Source of the DNA: Pseudonocardia broussonetiae
Lineage (GTDB): Bacteria; Actinomycetota; Actinomycetes; Mycobacteriales; Pseudonocardiaceae
Length of the DNA: 64,000 bases
Assembly: GCF_013155125.1 (NCBI RefSeq)
Contig: NZ_CP053564.1
Coordinates: 3,789,501 to 3,853,500, forward strand
Direction of reading: 5' to 3'
Part shown: piece by piece, positions 23,626 through 33,003 of the stretch
Layout: each line of letters starts with the position of its first letter
Position numbering within the stretch: the stretch's first letter is position 1
Made by a program: the position numbers and the translations under genes
The notes under the pieces: generated by a model
What the model was told of the DNA's origin: nothing
Database searches by the model: none
What the model saw: the letters and a program-made list of their open reading frames with translations, nothing else

Positions 23626-24543
23626 CTACGCCGGGTCGGGCGCCACGCCCGTCTCGGCGGCGGTGGCGTCCCACAGCCGCGCGGCCAGGCCCTCGTCGCG
23701 CGCCGCCGCGGACGCCCGGGCCGGGGCGGGGAGCCCGCGCGTCTCGCCGAGCCCACCCGGGCCGACGTAGTCACCGCCCCTGACCTGCGACGACGTCGCC
23801 GCGTAGAGCTGGGGCAGCATCCCGCGCGACACCCGCTGCGTCGTGACGGCGTTGACGACCCGCGCCAGCGGCAGCACCAGCCACGCCCCGCTGCGCGCCC
23901 GCACCGACGACGACAGCAGCGCGGTGTCGGTCAGGCCGGGGTGCGCGGCGACGGAGATCACGTCCTCGCCCGCCGCGCGCAGCCGCCGGTCGAGCTCGCG
24001 GGCGAACAGCAGGTTGGCGAGCTTGCTCTGGCTGTAGGCCCGCGCGCCGGTGTAGGCGCGGCGGGCGAAGTGCAGGTCGTCGACGTCGAGGCCCGGCCCG
24101 CGGTGCGCGAGGCTCGACAGCGTCACCACCCGGGCGGCCCCCGCCCCGCGCAGCGCCGGCATGAGCAGCCACGTCAGGGCCGCGTGCCCGAGGTGGTTGG
24201 TGCCGATCTGGGACTCGAAGCCGTCGACGGTGATCCCGGGCGGCAGTCCCATCACGCCGGCGTTGTTCATGAGGACGTGCAGGGCGTCGCCGGTGCGCTC
24301 GCGGACGTCGGCGGCGGCGCGGCGGACCGACTCCAGGTCGGCCAGGTCGAGCGTGACGACCTCGCCGCCGGGCTCCCGCTCCAGCGCGCGGCGCCCGCGC
24401 TCCGGGTCGCGCGCGCCCAGCAGCACGCGGGCCCCGGCGCCGGCCAGCGCGGCGGCGGAGGCGAGCCCGAGCCCGGACGTGGCGCCGGTGACGAGCACCG
24501 TGCGGCCGGTCTGGTCGTCCAGGTCGCGCAGCGTCCACGGCAT
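23626..24543 (-). CDS. Short-chain dehydrogenase/reductase
   Basis: A 305-residue SDR of the retinol-dehydrogenase-like group: cofactor motif [25 protein letters not shown] (NADP-type), MNNAGVMG, catalytic Ser in [11 protein letters not shown] and the active-site YSQSK. Substrate unknown. The ATG at 24543 faces the divergent F420-type gene across 30 bp, so the two share a promoter region. Its stop lies 10 bp before the lipA start; lipA appears to have its own -10 box inside this gene's end. Confidence 0.9.
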   Translation of the reverse strand: MPWTLRDLDDQTGRTVLVTGATSGLGLASAAALAGAGARVLLGARDPERGRRALEREPGGEVVTLDLADLESVRRAAADVRERTGDALHVLMNNAGVMGLPPGITVDGFESQIGTNHLGHAALTWLLMPALRGAGAARVVTLSSLAHRGPGLDVDDLHFARRAYTGARAYSQSKLANLLFARELDRRLRAAGEDVISVAAHPGLTDTALLSSSVRARSGAWLVLPLARVVNAVTTQRVSRGMLPQLYAATSSQVRGGDYVGPGGLGETRGLPAPARASAAARDEGLAARLWDATAAETGVAPDPA

Positions 24544-24573
24544 GATCACGATGGTGCCAGTAGGTTCGGGCCC

Positions 24574-25509
24574 GTGGACTTCCGGATCTTCACCGAGCCC
24601 CAGCAGGGCGCCGACTACGACGACCTGCTCCGGGTCGCCCAGGCCGCCGAGGCGGCCGGCTACGACGCCTTCTTCCGCTCCGACCACTACCTGGCCATGG
24701 GGGAGGCCTCCGGCGAGCCCGGCCCGACCGACGCCTGGCTGACGCTCGCCGGCCTCGCCCGCGAGACCTCCCGCATCCGCCTGGGCACGCTCGTCTCCTC
24801 GGCCACGTTCCGGCTGCCCGGCCCGCTCGCGGTGTCGGTGGCGCAGGTCGACCGGATGTCGGGCGGGCGCGTCGAGCTCGGGCTCGGCTCGGGCTGGTTC
24901 GACGCCGAGCACGCCGCCTACGGCATCCCGTTCCCGCCGCTGGGCGAGCGCTTCGACCGCCTGACCGAGCAGCTGGAGATCATCACGGGCCTCTGGGGGA
25001 CGCTGCCGGGCGAGCGCTACTCCTTCGACGGCGCGCACTACACCGTCACCGACTCGCCCGCGCTGCCCAAGCCCGTGCAGCAGCCGCGGCCGCCGATCGT
25101 CGTCGGGGGCCGGGGCAAGAAGCGGACGCCCGAGCTGGCCGCCCGGTACGCCGCGGAGTTCAACGTGCCGTTCTCCGGCGTCGACGCGGCGGCGGAGCAG
25201 TTCGAGCGCGTCGGTGCGGCGTGCGAGTCCGTCGGGCGCGACCCGTCGGAGCTGGTGCGCTCGGTCGCGCAGGTCGTCTGCGTCGGGCGTGACGACGCCG
25301 AGGTCGCCCGCCGCGCGCTCACGCTCGGCCGCGACGTCGACGAGCTGCGGTCCGAGGGGCTGGCCGGGTCGCCCACGCAGGTCGTCGACCGGCTCGGGAC
25401 CTGGCGGGAGCGGGCCGGCGTGTCGCGGGTCTACTGCCAGCTCCTCGACCTCGCCGACCTCGACCAGGTCGACCTCATCGCCTCCGACGTCGTGCCGCAG
25501 CTGCGCTAG
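24574..25509 (+). CDS. Luciferase-like, F420-dependent-type oxidoreductase
   Basis: A 311-residue LLM-class TIM-barrel protein: DYDDLLRVAQAAEAAGYDAFFRSDHYLAM, RIRLGTLVSS, QVDRMSGGRVELGLGSGWFDAEHAAYGIPFP and PPIVVGGRGKKRTPELAARYA. Such proteins use F420 (or FMN) to reduce or oxidise varied substrates; this group (TIGR03560-like) is frequent in actinobacteria. GTG at 24574 follows TAGGTT by 7 nt, indicating a leaderless transcript. The opposing SDR gene shares the 30-bp gap. Confidence 0.9.
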   Translation: MDFRIFTEPQQGADYDDLLRVAQAAEAAGYDAFFRSDHYLAMGEASGEPGPTDAWLTLAGLARETSRIRLGTLVSSATFRLPGPLAVSVAQVDRMSGGRVELGLGSGWFDAEHAAYGIPFPPLGERFDRLTEQLEIITGLWGTLPGERYSFDGAHYTVTDSPALPKPVQQPRPPIVVGGRGKKRTPELAARYAAEFNVPFSGVDAAAEQFERVGAACESVGRDPSELVRSVAQVVCVGRDDAEVARRALTLGRDVDELRSEGLAGSPTQVVDRLGTWRERAGVSRVYCQLLDLADLDQVDLIASDVVPQLR

Positions 25510-25560
25510 CTGCCGAGCTGCCCCGCCACGTCGGCGGCCGCGGTGAGCCGCGGCGGTCGG

Positions 25561-26304
25561 CTACTGCAGCGAGGGGTGCAGGCGCAGGTCGAGCCCGGCG
25601 GGCGCGGCGACGCGGGCCACGGGGTGCTCGGCCACCGGCAGCCGCCCGTCGAGGGCGTCCAGCACGGCGACCGTGACGTCGTCGATCACCGCGTCGATCG
25701 GCACCGGGCGTCCGAGCTCCCGGCTCAGCGAGCTCACGCCGGCGTCGACGATGCCGCAGGGGACGATCCGGTCGAACTCGGTGAGGTCGGGGTCGCAGTT
25801 GATCGAGAACCCGTGCAGCGTGACCCCGCCCTGCACCCGCACGCCGATCGCGGCCACCTTGCGCTCGGGACCGCGGTCGTCGGCGGGCAGCCACACGCCG
25901 CTGCGGCCGTCGATGCGCCCGGCCGCGGTGAGCCCGAGGCCGTGCACGACGTGGATCAGGGCCTCCTCCAGCCGCCGGACGAAGTCGACGACGTCCAGCG
26001 GCTCGGCCAGCCCGATGATCGGGTAGCCGACGAGCTGACCGGGGCCGTGCCAGGTGATGCGGCCGCCGCGGTCGACGTCGACGACGGGGCTGCCGTCGGT
26101 CGGGCGGTCCTCGGGCCGCGTCCGCTTGCCCGCGGTGTAGACGGAGTGGTGCTCCAGCAGCATGAGCACGTCGGGGCCGGTGCCCGCCCGCCGCGCCCCG
26201 GCGTTCGCGCGCTGGGTGTCCCAGGCGGCGACGTACTCGATGACGCCGATGCGGTCGATGCGGACGGGGTCGGTGCTGCGCCGGCAGCTCGCACGGGAGG
26301 CCAT
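25561..26304 (-). CDS. lipB: Lipoyl(octanoyl) transferase
   Basis: LipB transfers octanoate from acyl-ACP to lipoyl domains, the first step of lipoate assembly that LipA completes. The 247-residue protein has [14 protein letters not shown], the signature [27 protein letters not shown] with the active-site Lys and FDRIVPCGI with the catalytic Cys. TAGCGT is found 6 nt before the ATG at 26304, again the leaderless pattern. Its likely substrate, the two-lipoyl E2, is encoded 3.2 kb upstream on the same strand. Confidence 0.96.
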   Translation of the reverse strand: MASRASCRRSTDPVRIDRIGVIEYVAAWDTQRANAGARRAGTGPDVLMLLEHHSVYTAGKRTRPEDRPTDGSPVVDVDRGGRITWHGPGQLVGYPIIGLAEPLDVVDFVRRLEEALIHVVHGLGLTAAGRIDGRSGVWLPADDRGPERKVAAIGVRVQGGVTLHGFSINCDPDLTEFDRIVPCGIVDAGVSSLSRELGRPVPIDAVIDDVTVAVLDALDGRLPVAEHPVARVAAPAGLDLRLHPSLQ

Positions 26305-26337
26305 GGCCTCACGCTACGCGGCGGGTCGCCGGTCGCA

Positions 26338-27309
26338 TCAGGCGAACGCCGCCCACTGCGCGGTGAGGGTGCGCAGGACGGCCTCGTAGCCCTGGAACCC
26401 GAAGTTGCCGACGGCCGACTGCGACTCCACCCGCACCACGCGCCCGGCCGCGACGGCCGGCAGCGTCGGCCACAGCGGCGACGTCTCGATCTCCCGCACG
26501 GCGGCCTCGCCGTCGGCGCCGGTGTTGGCCAGCAGCACGATCGTCTCGCCGGTGATCAGCGAGAGGTTCTCCGGGCTGATCGTCGTGAAGTCGTCGGTGA
26601 CGTCGCCGGGCAGCGTCGTCGGGTCGGGCACGACCTCCCCGCCGAAGTCGGCGACCCAGCGGGCGACCGTGACCGAGCCCGGCCGGTACACGCGGAACTG
26701 CCCGCCGCCCACGCCCAGCAGCACCGTGACCGGCCCGGGGTCGCCGACGGCCGCCGCGGCCTCGGCGAGGCGCGCGTCGAACCCGGCGATCACCTCGTCG
26801 GCCTGCGCCTCCCGGCCCAGCGCGGCGGCGATGCTGCGCAGCGCCACCGACGCGTCGGAGAAGTCGATGTCGACCCCGACCGTCGGGGCGATCTCGGCGA
26901 GCTGCGGGTGCACCTCCTCCAGGCCGCGCGCCCAGCCCACGATCAGGTCGGGCTGCAGCGCCGCGACGGCCTCCAGCGCCGGCACGTCGGACCCGTCGGT
27001 GACGGGCACGACGGTGACGCCGTCGACCGCGCCCGCCAGCACCGACGGGAAGTCGGAGCCGATGATCCCCGCGTGCGTCAGCGCGCCGACCGGGGTGACG
27101 CCCAGCGCGAGCAGGTGCGGCAGCGTCGATCGCCGGTCCAGCGCCAGCACCCGCGCCGGCTGCGCCGGCACCTCGCTGACGCCCAGGGGATGGGTGACGC
27201 TGCGGGTGGCGGTCGGTGCGGGGGCGGCGGCGCCCGGGGAGCAGGCGGTCAGCAGCCCGGCGGCGGCGAGGCCGCCGAGCAGGGTGCGCCGGGACAGGGA
27301 CGGTGACAT
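26338..27309 (-). CDS. Iron-siderophore ABC transporter substrate-binding lipoprotein
   Basis: A 323-residue periplasmic-binding protein of the FepB/FhuD type. The N-terminus MSPSLSRRTLLGGLAAAGLL carries a twin-Arg-like motif and the lipobox LLTAC, so it is exported and lipid-anchored. HPLGVSEVPAQPARVLALD, LQPDLIVGWARG and SRDG-like TISPENLSLITGETIV fit the fold. No permease or ATPase is adjacent, so it works with components elsewhere. A 19-bp iron-box-like site lies 10 bp upstream of the start, indicating repression by an IdeR/DmdR-type regulator when iron is plentiful. Confidence 0.92.
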   Translation of the reverse strand: MSPSLSRRTLLGGLAAAGLLTACSPGAAAPAPTATRSVTHPLGVSEVPAQPARVLALDRRSTLPHLLALGVTPVGALTHAGIIGSDFPSVLAGAVDGVTVVPVTDGSDVPALEAVAALQPDLIVGWARGLEEVHPQLAEIAPTVGVDIDFSDASVALRSIAAALGREAQADEVIAGFDARLAEAAAAVGDPGPVTVLLGVGGGQFRVYRPGSVTVARWVADFGGEVVPDPTTLPGDVTDDFTTISPENLSLITGETIVLLANTGADGEAAVREIETSPLWPTLPAVAAGRVVRVESQSAVGNFGFQGYEAVLRTLTAQWAAFA

Positions 27310-27318
27310 GCCCGGCAG

Positions 27319-27337
27319 TAAAGCAAGCCTTACCTGA
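27319..27337 (-). promoter_or_regulatory. Putative IdeR/DmdR iron box
   Basis: On the minus strand the site reads TCAGGTAAGGCTTGCTTTA. Aligned with the mycobacterial IdeR consensus TTAGGTTAGGCTAACCTAA it matches 13 of 19 positions, including the AGGT and AGGCT core. It stands just before the siderophore-binding protein gene and overlaps the stop codon of the preceding gene. Confidence 0.65.
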
Positions 27338-28571
27338 CTTCGGCAAGGGTGCCGAGGTGGGCGAGCACCGCCTCCGCGGCCCGCCGGCCGCTCACCAGCG
27401 CGCCCTGCGTCGACGGGGTGTCGCGGTGGTCGCCCGCGACGAACAGCCCGTCGCCCAGCGCGACCTCGCGCTGCACCGGGTTGCCCGGCCGGAACGCCGG
27501 GAGGGCGGCCCGCACCTCGGCGGTGTGCAGGTACGACCAGTCGGCGGCCGACCGGCCGTAGATCCGCGCGAGCTCCCGGCGCACGTCGGGCTCGGGGATC
27601 GGGGAGCCGACGACGGTCGAGGAGATCAGGGCGCGGTGGTCGGGGGAGTAGCCGGGGGCGGCGCGGGTGAGCACCACGGTGTTGGCGACGGGCCCGCGCG
27701 TGGCGTCGAGGTGCAGCAGCGGCAGCTCGGCCGGCGGGGCGTCGGTGACGTGGTAGTAGGTGGTCAGGGCGTGCATCGGGGCCACGTCGAGGCCGGGGAG
27801 CAGGGTGCCCGCGGTGACCGGGTCGACGGCGACGAGCACGGCCCGCGCGGTGCGCTCCCCGTCGGCGGTGTGCACGACGCCCGGGCGGACCGTCGTGACC
27901 CGCTGCCCCAGCTCCAGCACGCCGTCGGGCAGGGACGCGGCGAGCTGCGCGGGCAGCGCGCCCATGCCCTCGGCGGGCACGGCGACGGTGCCGAGCGCGA
28001 AGCTGCGCCACACCAGCCGGACGAACGCCGCCGACGTCGTCAGCGCCGACTCGCCCAGCACGCCGGACAGGAACGGGCGCAGGAACCGCTCGACGACCGG
28101 CCCGTCCAGCCCGGCCGCGGCGAGGTCATGCGCGGCGGAGCGGTCGATGAGGCGGGCGGTCCGCGAGGGCGGGGCGCCCAGCACGCGGGCCGTCCAGGCC
28201 ACCAGCTTCGCCTTGTCGCGGACGCCGAACAGCCCGTCGAACGCCGTCGCGAACGCCTGCGACGGGCGCCGCGCGGGGTTCGCGAACCGGTGCAGCCGCC
28301 CGTCGGCGCCGCGGACGGCGGCGCCGGGCTCGAACGCGCGCAGGTCGAGCGCGGGGAGGTTCGCGGCGGCGCGCAGCGCGGGGTAGGAGGTGTTGAGGAC
28401 CTGGAACCCGCGGTCGCAGCGGAAGCCGTCGACGACGTCGGTGGCCATCCGCCCGCCGGGGCGGTCGGCGGCGTCGAGCACCCGCACGTTGAGCCCCCGG
28501 CGGCCGAGCAGCCGCGCGGCGCGCAGCCCCGCCAGGCCGGCGCCGACCACGATCACGTCATGCGTGCTCAC
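27330..28571 (-). CDS. FAD-dependent amine oxidase/desaturase-like protein
   Basis: A 413-residue flavoprotein with VIVVGAGLAGLRAARLLGRRGL (FAD motif), VLDAADRPGGRMATD (second flavin motif) and a C-terminal FVAGDHRDTPSTQGALVSGRRAAEA FAD-contact region broken here as VAGDHRDTPS. It belongs to the NAD(P)-binding Rossmann/amine oxidase group that includes phytoene desaturases and protoporphyrinogen oxidases, without enough to name a substrate. GTG at 28571 overlaps the upstream TIGR01777 gene (GTGA), so the two are translationally coupled. Its TAA stop lies within the downstream iron box. Confidence 0.87.
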   Translation of the reverse strand: MSTHDVIVVGAGLAGLRAARLLGRRGLNVRVLDAADRPGGRMATDVVDGFRCDRGFQVLNTSYPALRAAANLPALDLRAFEPGAAVRGADGRLHRFANPARRPSQAFATAFDGLFGVRDKAKLVAWTARVLGAPPSRTARLIDRSAAHDLAAAGLDGPVVERFLRPFLSGVLGESALTTSAAFVRLVWRSFALGTVAVPAEGMGALPAQLAASLPDGVLELGQRVTTVRPGVVHTADGERTARAVLVAVDPVTAGTLLPGLDVAPMHALTTYYHVTDAPPAELPLLHLDATRGPVANTVVLTRAAPGYSPDHRALISSTVVGSPIPEPDVRRELARIYGRSAADWSYLHTAEVRAALPAFRPGNPVQREVALGDGLFVAGDHRDTPSTQGALVSGRRAAEAVLAHLGTLAEVR

Positions 28572-29458
28572 GAGCCGACGGCCGCCGAGAGCGCCTCGCC
28601 GACCGCGTGGTGGCGGAACTGGTAGCCCGAGGACTCCAGCGCCGCCGGCACGACCCGCTGCCCGAACAGCAGCAGTTCCTCGCCCATCGAGCCCAGCACC
28701 GTCCGGATGACGACCGCGGGCACCGGGATCGACGTCGGCCGGCCGACCGCGGCGGCCAGCGCCTTCGTCAGCTCGGCGTTGGTGGCGGGCGTGGGCCCGA
28801 CCAGGTTGACCGGGCCGGTGATCGACGGCGTCTCCAGCGCGAACCGGATGCCGCCCACCTCGTCGTCGAGCGACACCCAGGGCATGTACTGCGTGCCCGG
28901 GCCCAGTCGCCCGCCCAGGAACGCCTTGAACAGCGGCCGCAGCAGGCCCAGCAGGCCACCGGCGGGGGAGAGCACGAGGCCGGTGCGCAGCGGCACCACC
29001 CGGGCGCCCGCGTCCCGCGCCGCGCCCGTCGCGGCCTCCCAGTCGGCGCACACCTCGGCGAGGAAGCCCCGCCCGTGCGGCGCCGCCTCGTCGACGGCCA
29101 CGCCGCCGGTGTCGCCGTAGTAGCCCGTGGCCGAGCCGGACAGGAACGCCGGCACCCCGTGCTCGGCGACCGCGGCGGCGAGGACCTCGGTGGGGACGAT
29201 CCGGCTGTCGCGGATCTCCTGGCGGCGCGCCCCGGTCCACGGGCGGTCGGCGATGCCGACGCCGCCGAGGTTGATCACGGCGTCGACGCCCTCGAACGTG
29301 CCGTCGTCGATCCGGCCCGCAGGTGGGTCCCAGCCCCGCTCGTCGGGGGCGGCCGGCGTCCGGCGGACCAGCCGCAGGACGTCGTGGCCGGTCTCGCGCA
29401 GGTGGGAGACGAGGGCTGTTCCGATCAGACCGGACGAACCGGCGATGAGGACGCGCAC
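28568..29458 (-). CDS. TIGR01777-family NAD-dependent epimerase-like protein
   Basis: A 296-residue extended-SDR protein: VLIAGSSGLIGTALVSHL at the N-terminus, INLGGVGIADRPWT, SGSATGYYGDTG and LRTGLVLSPAGGLL, ending in the DUF1731-like part (FGQRVVPAALESSGYQFRH). The mycobacterial counterpart (Rv2216) sits at the same place between dlaT and lipB, so the linkage is old, yet the function remains unknown. Coupled to the downstream FAD protein by GTGA. Confidence 0.9.
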   Translation of the reverse strand: MRVLIAGSSGLIGTALVSHLRETGHDVLRLVRRTPAAPDERGWDPPAGRIDDGTFEGVDAVINLGGVGIADRPWTGARRQEIRDSRIVPTEVLAAAVAEHGVPAFLSGSATGYYGDTGGVAVDEAAPHGRGFLAEVCADWEAATGAARDAGARVVPLRTGLVLSPAGGLLGLLRPLFKAFLGGRLGPGTQYMPWVSLDDEVGGIRFALETPSITGPVNLVGPTPATNAELTKALAAAVGRPTSIPVPAVVIRTVLGSMGEELLLFGQRVVPAALESSGYQFRHHAVGEALSAAVGS

Positions 29459-29481
29459 GCGGTGAATACTCGCCGAACGCC

Positions 29482-29524
29482 GGAGGGCGCGCGACCCGGG
29501 GTGTCCCGTCGTCGCGCGCCCTCC
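29482..29524 (-). terminator. Hairpin terminator after the E2 gene
   Basis: GGAGGGCGCGCGAC (29482-29495) and GTCGCGCGCCCTCC (29511-29524) form a perfect 14-bp stem with a 15-nt loop, starting 14 bp after the E2 stop codon on the minus strand. Confidence 0.75.
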
Positions 29525-29537
29525 GTGTGATCGGCCG

Positions 29538-31412
29538 TCAGAGACCCAGGTCGGCCTCGAACGCCCCCTCCTCGAGCCGCGCCTTGATCGCGGAGACGAA
29601 GCGGCCGGCGTCGGCGCCGTCGACCAGGCGGTGGTCGTAGGTCATCGGCAGGTAGCAGACCGACCGGACCGCGATGACGTCGTCGCCGTCGGTGCCGGTG
29701 ATCACCATCGGCTGCTTCGTGATCACGCCCGTGCCGAGGATGGCGACCTGCGGCTGGTTGATGATCGGTGTGTCGAAGAGCGCACCGGCGCTGCCGATGT
29801 TGGTGATGGTGAACGTGCCGCCCGAGAGCTCGTCCGGGCCGATCTTGTTGTCGCGCGTGCGGGCCGCCACGTCGGCGATCTTGCGCGCGAGACCGGCGAG
29901 GTTGAGGTCCTCGGCGTTCTTGATGACCGGCACGAGCAGGCCGCGCGGGGTGTCGACCGCGATGGCCAGGTGCACGCCGCCGTGGTAGGTCACCTCCTTG
30001 CCGTCCTCGCTGATCGACGCGTTGACCTGGGGGAACGCCTTCAGCGCCTCCACGGTGGCCTTCGCGAAGAACGGCAGGTAGGTGAGCTTGACGCCCTCGC
30101 GGCGCTCGAACTCGGCCTTCGCCTTCGCCCGCAGCTTCGCGATGCGGGTGACGTCGACCTGCTGCACCGTCGTGAGCTGCGCCGACACCGCCAGCGACTC
30201 GCTCATCCGCTTCGCGATGACCTGGCGCAGGCGCGGCAGCTTCACCGTGGTGCCCGGCTCCGGCGCGTTCGCCGCGGCCTTGGGGATCGTGGTCGGGGCG
30301 CTGGGCGCGCCGCCCGAGCCGGAGGACGCAGCGGCGGCGGGGGCCGGGGCGGCGGGCTCCGGCTCCGGTGCGGCCGCCTCGGCGGCGGCCAGGACGTCCT
30401 GCTTGCGGATGCGCCCGCCGACGCCCGAGCCGGTGATCGTCGAGAGGTCGACGTCGTGCTCGGCGGCCAGCTTGCGGACCAGCGGCGTCACGTACGGCGC
30501 ACCGGTGGGGGCGTCGCCGCTGCCGTTGGTGCTGGCGCTGCCGGAGTCGGGCCGCGAGGGCAGCTCGGAGGCGACCTCCTCACGCTCGGCCTTCTCCTCG
30601 ACCTGCGCCGGGCCGCCGTCGGTGCCCGACTTCGGGGCCTCGGCCTTCGGGGCCTCGGCCGGCTCCGGCTGCTCGGGCTGCTCCTGCTCGGGCTGCTCCT
30701 GCTTGGGCTGCTCCTGCTTGGGCTGCTCCTGCTCGGGCTCCGGCTCGGGCGCCGACTCCTCGGCCGGCGCCGCCGACGCGTCGCCGATGAGGGCGAGCTG
30801 CCCGCCGACCTCGACGGTCTCGTCCTCGGCCGCGGTGATCTCCAGCAGCGTGCCGGCGATCGGGGAGGGGATCTCGGTGTCGACCTTGTCGGTGGAGACC
30901 TCGAGCAGCGGCTCGTCGACCGCGACCTCGTCGCCGACCTCCTTGAGCCACCGCGTGACGGTGCCCTCGGTGACGCTCTCGCCCAGCTCCGGCATCGTGA
31001 TCGCCGTGCCGCCGCCCGAGCCGCTCGGCTTGGTCGAGGCCTGCGGCTTCTCCGCCGGCTCCTCGGCCTGGTTCGGCGGCGAGGCGGGCTCGTCCTCGGC
31101 CGGCTCCTCCTCCGCGGGCGCCTCGACGGCCGACTCGGCCGGGGTGTCGCCGCCGTCGTCGGACGCGGGCTCGTCGCCGTCGCCGATCACGGCCAGCTCA
31201 CCGCCGACCTCGACGGTCTCGTCCTCGCCGGCGACGATGCGCTGCAGCACGCCCGCGGCGGGGGACGGGATCTCGGTGTCGACCTTGTCGGTGGAGACCT
31301 CGAGCAACGGCTCGTCGACCTCGACCCGGTCACCCTCCTGCTTGAGCCAGCGGGTGACGGTGCCCTCGGTGACGCTCTCACCGAGCGCGGGCATCTGGAC
31401 GGAGAACGCCAT
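29538..31412 (-). CDS. sucB: Dihydrolipoamide acyltransferase E2 with two lipoyl domains
   Basis: The E2 core of a 2-oxoacid dehydrogenase complex, 624 residues. Two lipoyl domains carry the same [14 protein letters not shown] site (Lys43 and about Lys176), separated by an acidic Ala/Pro/Glu linker; a second linker contains [10 protein letters not shown] repeats. The E3-binding domain ([20 protein letters not shown]) is followed by the catalytic domain ending in [15 protein letters not shown] (His and Asp of the active site). It is orthologous by layout and neighbourhood to mycobacterial DlaT, which serves the pyruvate complex; annotation as 2-oxoglutarate E2 (SucB) is equally common. AAGGAG precedes the ATG. 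lpdA is 41 bp upstream. Confidence 0.95.
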   Translation of the reverse strand: MAFSVQMPALGESVTEGTVTRWLKQEGDRVEVDEPLLEVSTDKVDTEIPSPAAGVLQRIVAGEDETVEVGGELAVIGDGDEPASDDGGDTPAESAVEAPAEEEPAEDEPASPPNQAEEPAEKPQASTKPSGSGGGTAITMPELGESVTEGTVTRWLKEVGDEVAVDEPLLEVSTDKVDTEIPSPIAGTLLEITAAEDETVEVGGQLALIGDASAAPAEESAPEPEPEQEQPKQEQPKQEQPEQEQPEQPEPAEAPKAEAPKSGTDGGPAQVEEKAEREEVASELPSRPDSGSASTNGSGDAPTGAPYVTPLVRKLAAEHDVDLSTITGSGVGGRIRKQDVLAAAEAAAPEPEPAAPAPAAAASSGSGGAPSAPTTIPKAAANAPEPGTTVKLPRLRQVIAKRMSESLAVSAQLTTVQQVDVTRIAKLRAKAKAEFERREGVKLTYLPFFAKATVEALKAFPQVNASISEDGKEVTYHGGVHLAIAVDTPRGLLVPVIKNAEDLNLAGLARKIADVAARTRDNKIGPDELSGGTFTITNIGSAGALFDTPIINQPQVAILGTGVITKQPMVITGTDGDDVIAVRSVCYLPMTYDHRLVDGADAGRFVSAIKARLEEGAFEADLGL

Positions 31413-31453
31413 GGCTCTCGGGGCTCCTTCTTCTACGCGGTTCGGGGGAGCGG

Positions 31454-32836
31454 TCAGGAGTGGCTGTGCAGGGGCTTGCCGGCGAGCGCGAGGAACGCCT
31501 CGCCGAAGGCCTCGTTCTGGGTGGGGTGCGCGTGGACCAGCGCAGCGACGTCCTCGGCCTGGGCGTCCCAGTTGTAGACCAGCTGGGCCTCGCCGATGAG
31601 CTCGCCGACGCGGGCGCCGACCATGTGGATGCCGACGACCGGGCCCTCGGTGCCCTTGCCGCCCGCCTTCACCAGCTTGATGGCGCCCTGGGTCTGCAGG
31701 ATCTGCGACTTGCCGTTGCCGGCGAGGTCGTAGACCAGCGTCTCGACCTCCCCGTACTTCTCCTTGGCCTGCGCCTCGGTGAGGCCGACCGACGCCACCT
31801 CGGGCTCGCAGTAGGTGACGCGCGGGATGCCGGCCTCGTCGAGCACCGGCGGGTTGAGGCCCGCGATGTCCTCGGCGAGGAAGATCCCCTGGGCGAAGCC
31901 GCGGTGCGCGAGCTGCAGGCCGGGGACGATGTCGCCCAGCGCGTAGACGTTCTCCAGGTTGGTGCGCAGCCGCTCGTCGGTGAGGACGAAGCCGCGCTCC
32001 ATCGTCACGCCCGCCTCCTCGTAGCCGGCGTTGGCGGTGTTCGGGCCGCGGCCGATCGCGACGAGCAGCAGGTCGGCCTCGATCTCCTCGCCCGACTCGA
32101 GCGACACCGTGACGGCCTCGTCGGTCTGCTTGGCGCCGGTGAACTTCACACCGGTCTTGAAGGTGATCTTGCGCTTGCGGTACGCGCGCTCCAGGGCCTT
32201 GGACGCGAACTCGTCCTCGTTGGGCACCAGGTGGGGCAGCGCCTCGACGATGGTGACGTCGGCGCCGAAGCTCTTGAAGACGCTGGCGAACTCGACGCCG
32301 ATGACGCCGCCGCCGAGCACCACGACCCGCTTGGGGGCCTCGTCGAGGTGGATCGCCTCGTAGGAGGTGAGGATGCGGCCGCCGATGTCGAGACCGGGGA
32401 GCGACTTGGCGTAGCTGCCGGTGGCCAGCACGACCTTCTTGCCGACGTACCGGTCGTCGCCCACGACGACCGCGTTCGGGCCCTCGAAGCGGCCCGTGCC
32501 GTCGACGAGGGTGATCTTGCGGGACTTCACGAGCCCCTGCAGTCCCTTGTAGAGCTTGGCGATCACGCCGTCCTTGTAGGAGTTGACGCCCGCCATGTCG
32601 ATGCCGTCGAAGGTGCTGCGCACGCCGATGCGCTCGCCCTCGCGGGCGGAGTCGGCGACCTCGGCCGCGTGCAGCAGGGCCTTGGTGGGGATGCAGCCGT
32701 AGTGCAGGCAGGTCCCGCCGAGCTTGTCCTTCTCGATCAGCACCACCGACATCCCCAGCTCCGCAGCGCGCAGCGCGCAGGCGTAACCGCCCGACCCGCC
32801 GCCGAGGATCACCAGGTCCGCGTTGTGCTCGGGCAC
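31454..32836 (-). CDS. lpdA: Dihydrolipoyl dehydrogenase (E3)
   Basis: The 460-residue flavoprotein reoxidises dihydrolipoamide on E2 with NAD+. The N-terminal FAD motif [20 protein letters not shown], redox-active [13 protein letters not shown] motif [17 protein letters not shown] and C-terminal catalytic pair [13 protein letters not shown] are intact. GGGAG lies before the GTG start. It is in one unit with the E2 gene, whereas in M. tuberculosis the main Lpd is encoded elsewhere. No E1 gene is in the window. Confidence 0.97.
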   Translation of the reverse strand: MPEHNADLVILGGGSGGYACALRAAELGMSVVLIEKDKLGGTCLHYGCIPTKALLHAAEVADSAREGERIGVRSTFDGIDMAGVNSYKDGVIAKLYKGLQGLVKSRKITLVDGTGRFEGPNAVVVGDDRYVGKKVVLATGSYAKSLPGLDIGGRILTSYEAIHLDEAPKRVVVLGGGVIGVEFASVFKSFGADVTIVEALPHLVPNEDEFASKALERAYRKRKITFKTGVKFTGAKQTDEAVTVSLESGEEIEADLLLVAIGRGPNTANAGYEEAGVTMERGFVLTDERLRTNLENVYALGDIVPGLQLAHRGFAQGIFLAEDIAGLNPPVLDEAGIPRVTYCEPEVASVGLTEAQAKEKYGEVETLVYDLAGNGKSQILQTQGAIKLVKAGGKGTEGPVVGIHMVGARVGELIGEAQLVYNWDAQAEDVAALVHAHPTQNEAFGEAFLALAGKPLHSHS

Positions 32837-32948
32837 GAAACACTCCCTATCGAAGTCAGGTATCGCGGCATGTCACGCCGCCTGCTTCCCATCTTGTCAT
32901 CCGGGGCGCACCCGTGTGGGGCCTGGTCCGATCGGGCGGGGAGAGAAG

Positions 32949-32975
32949 CGGCACCCCCGCGCGTCGGGGGTGCCG
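32949..32975 (-). terminator. Hairpin terminator after pepA
   Basis: CGGCACCCCC (32949-32958) pairs with GGGGGTGCCG (32966-32975) around GCGCGTC, beginning 28 bp after the pepA stop on the minus strand. It separates pepA from the lpdA-E2 unit. Confidence 0.7.
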
Positions 32976-33003
32976 GGCAGGGCGGCGGACTCGCCGGGTG
33001 GCG

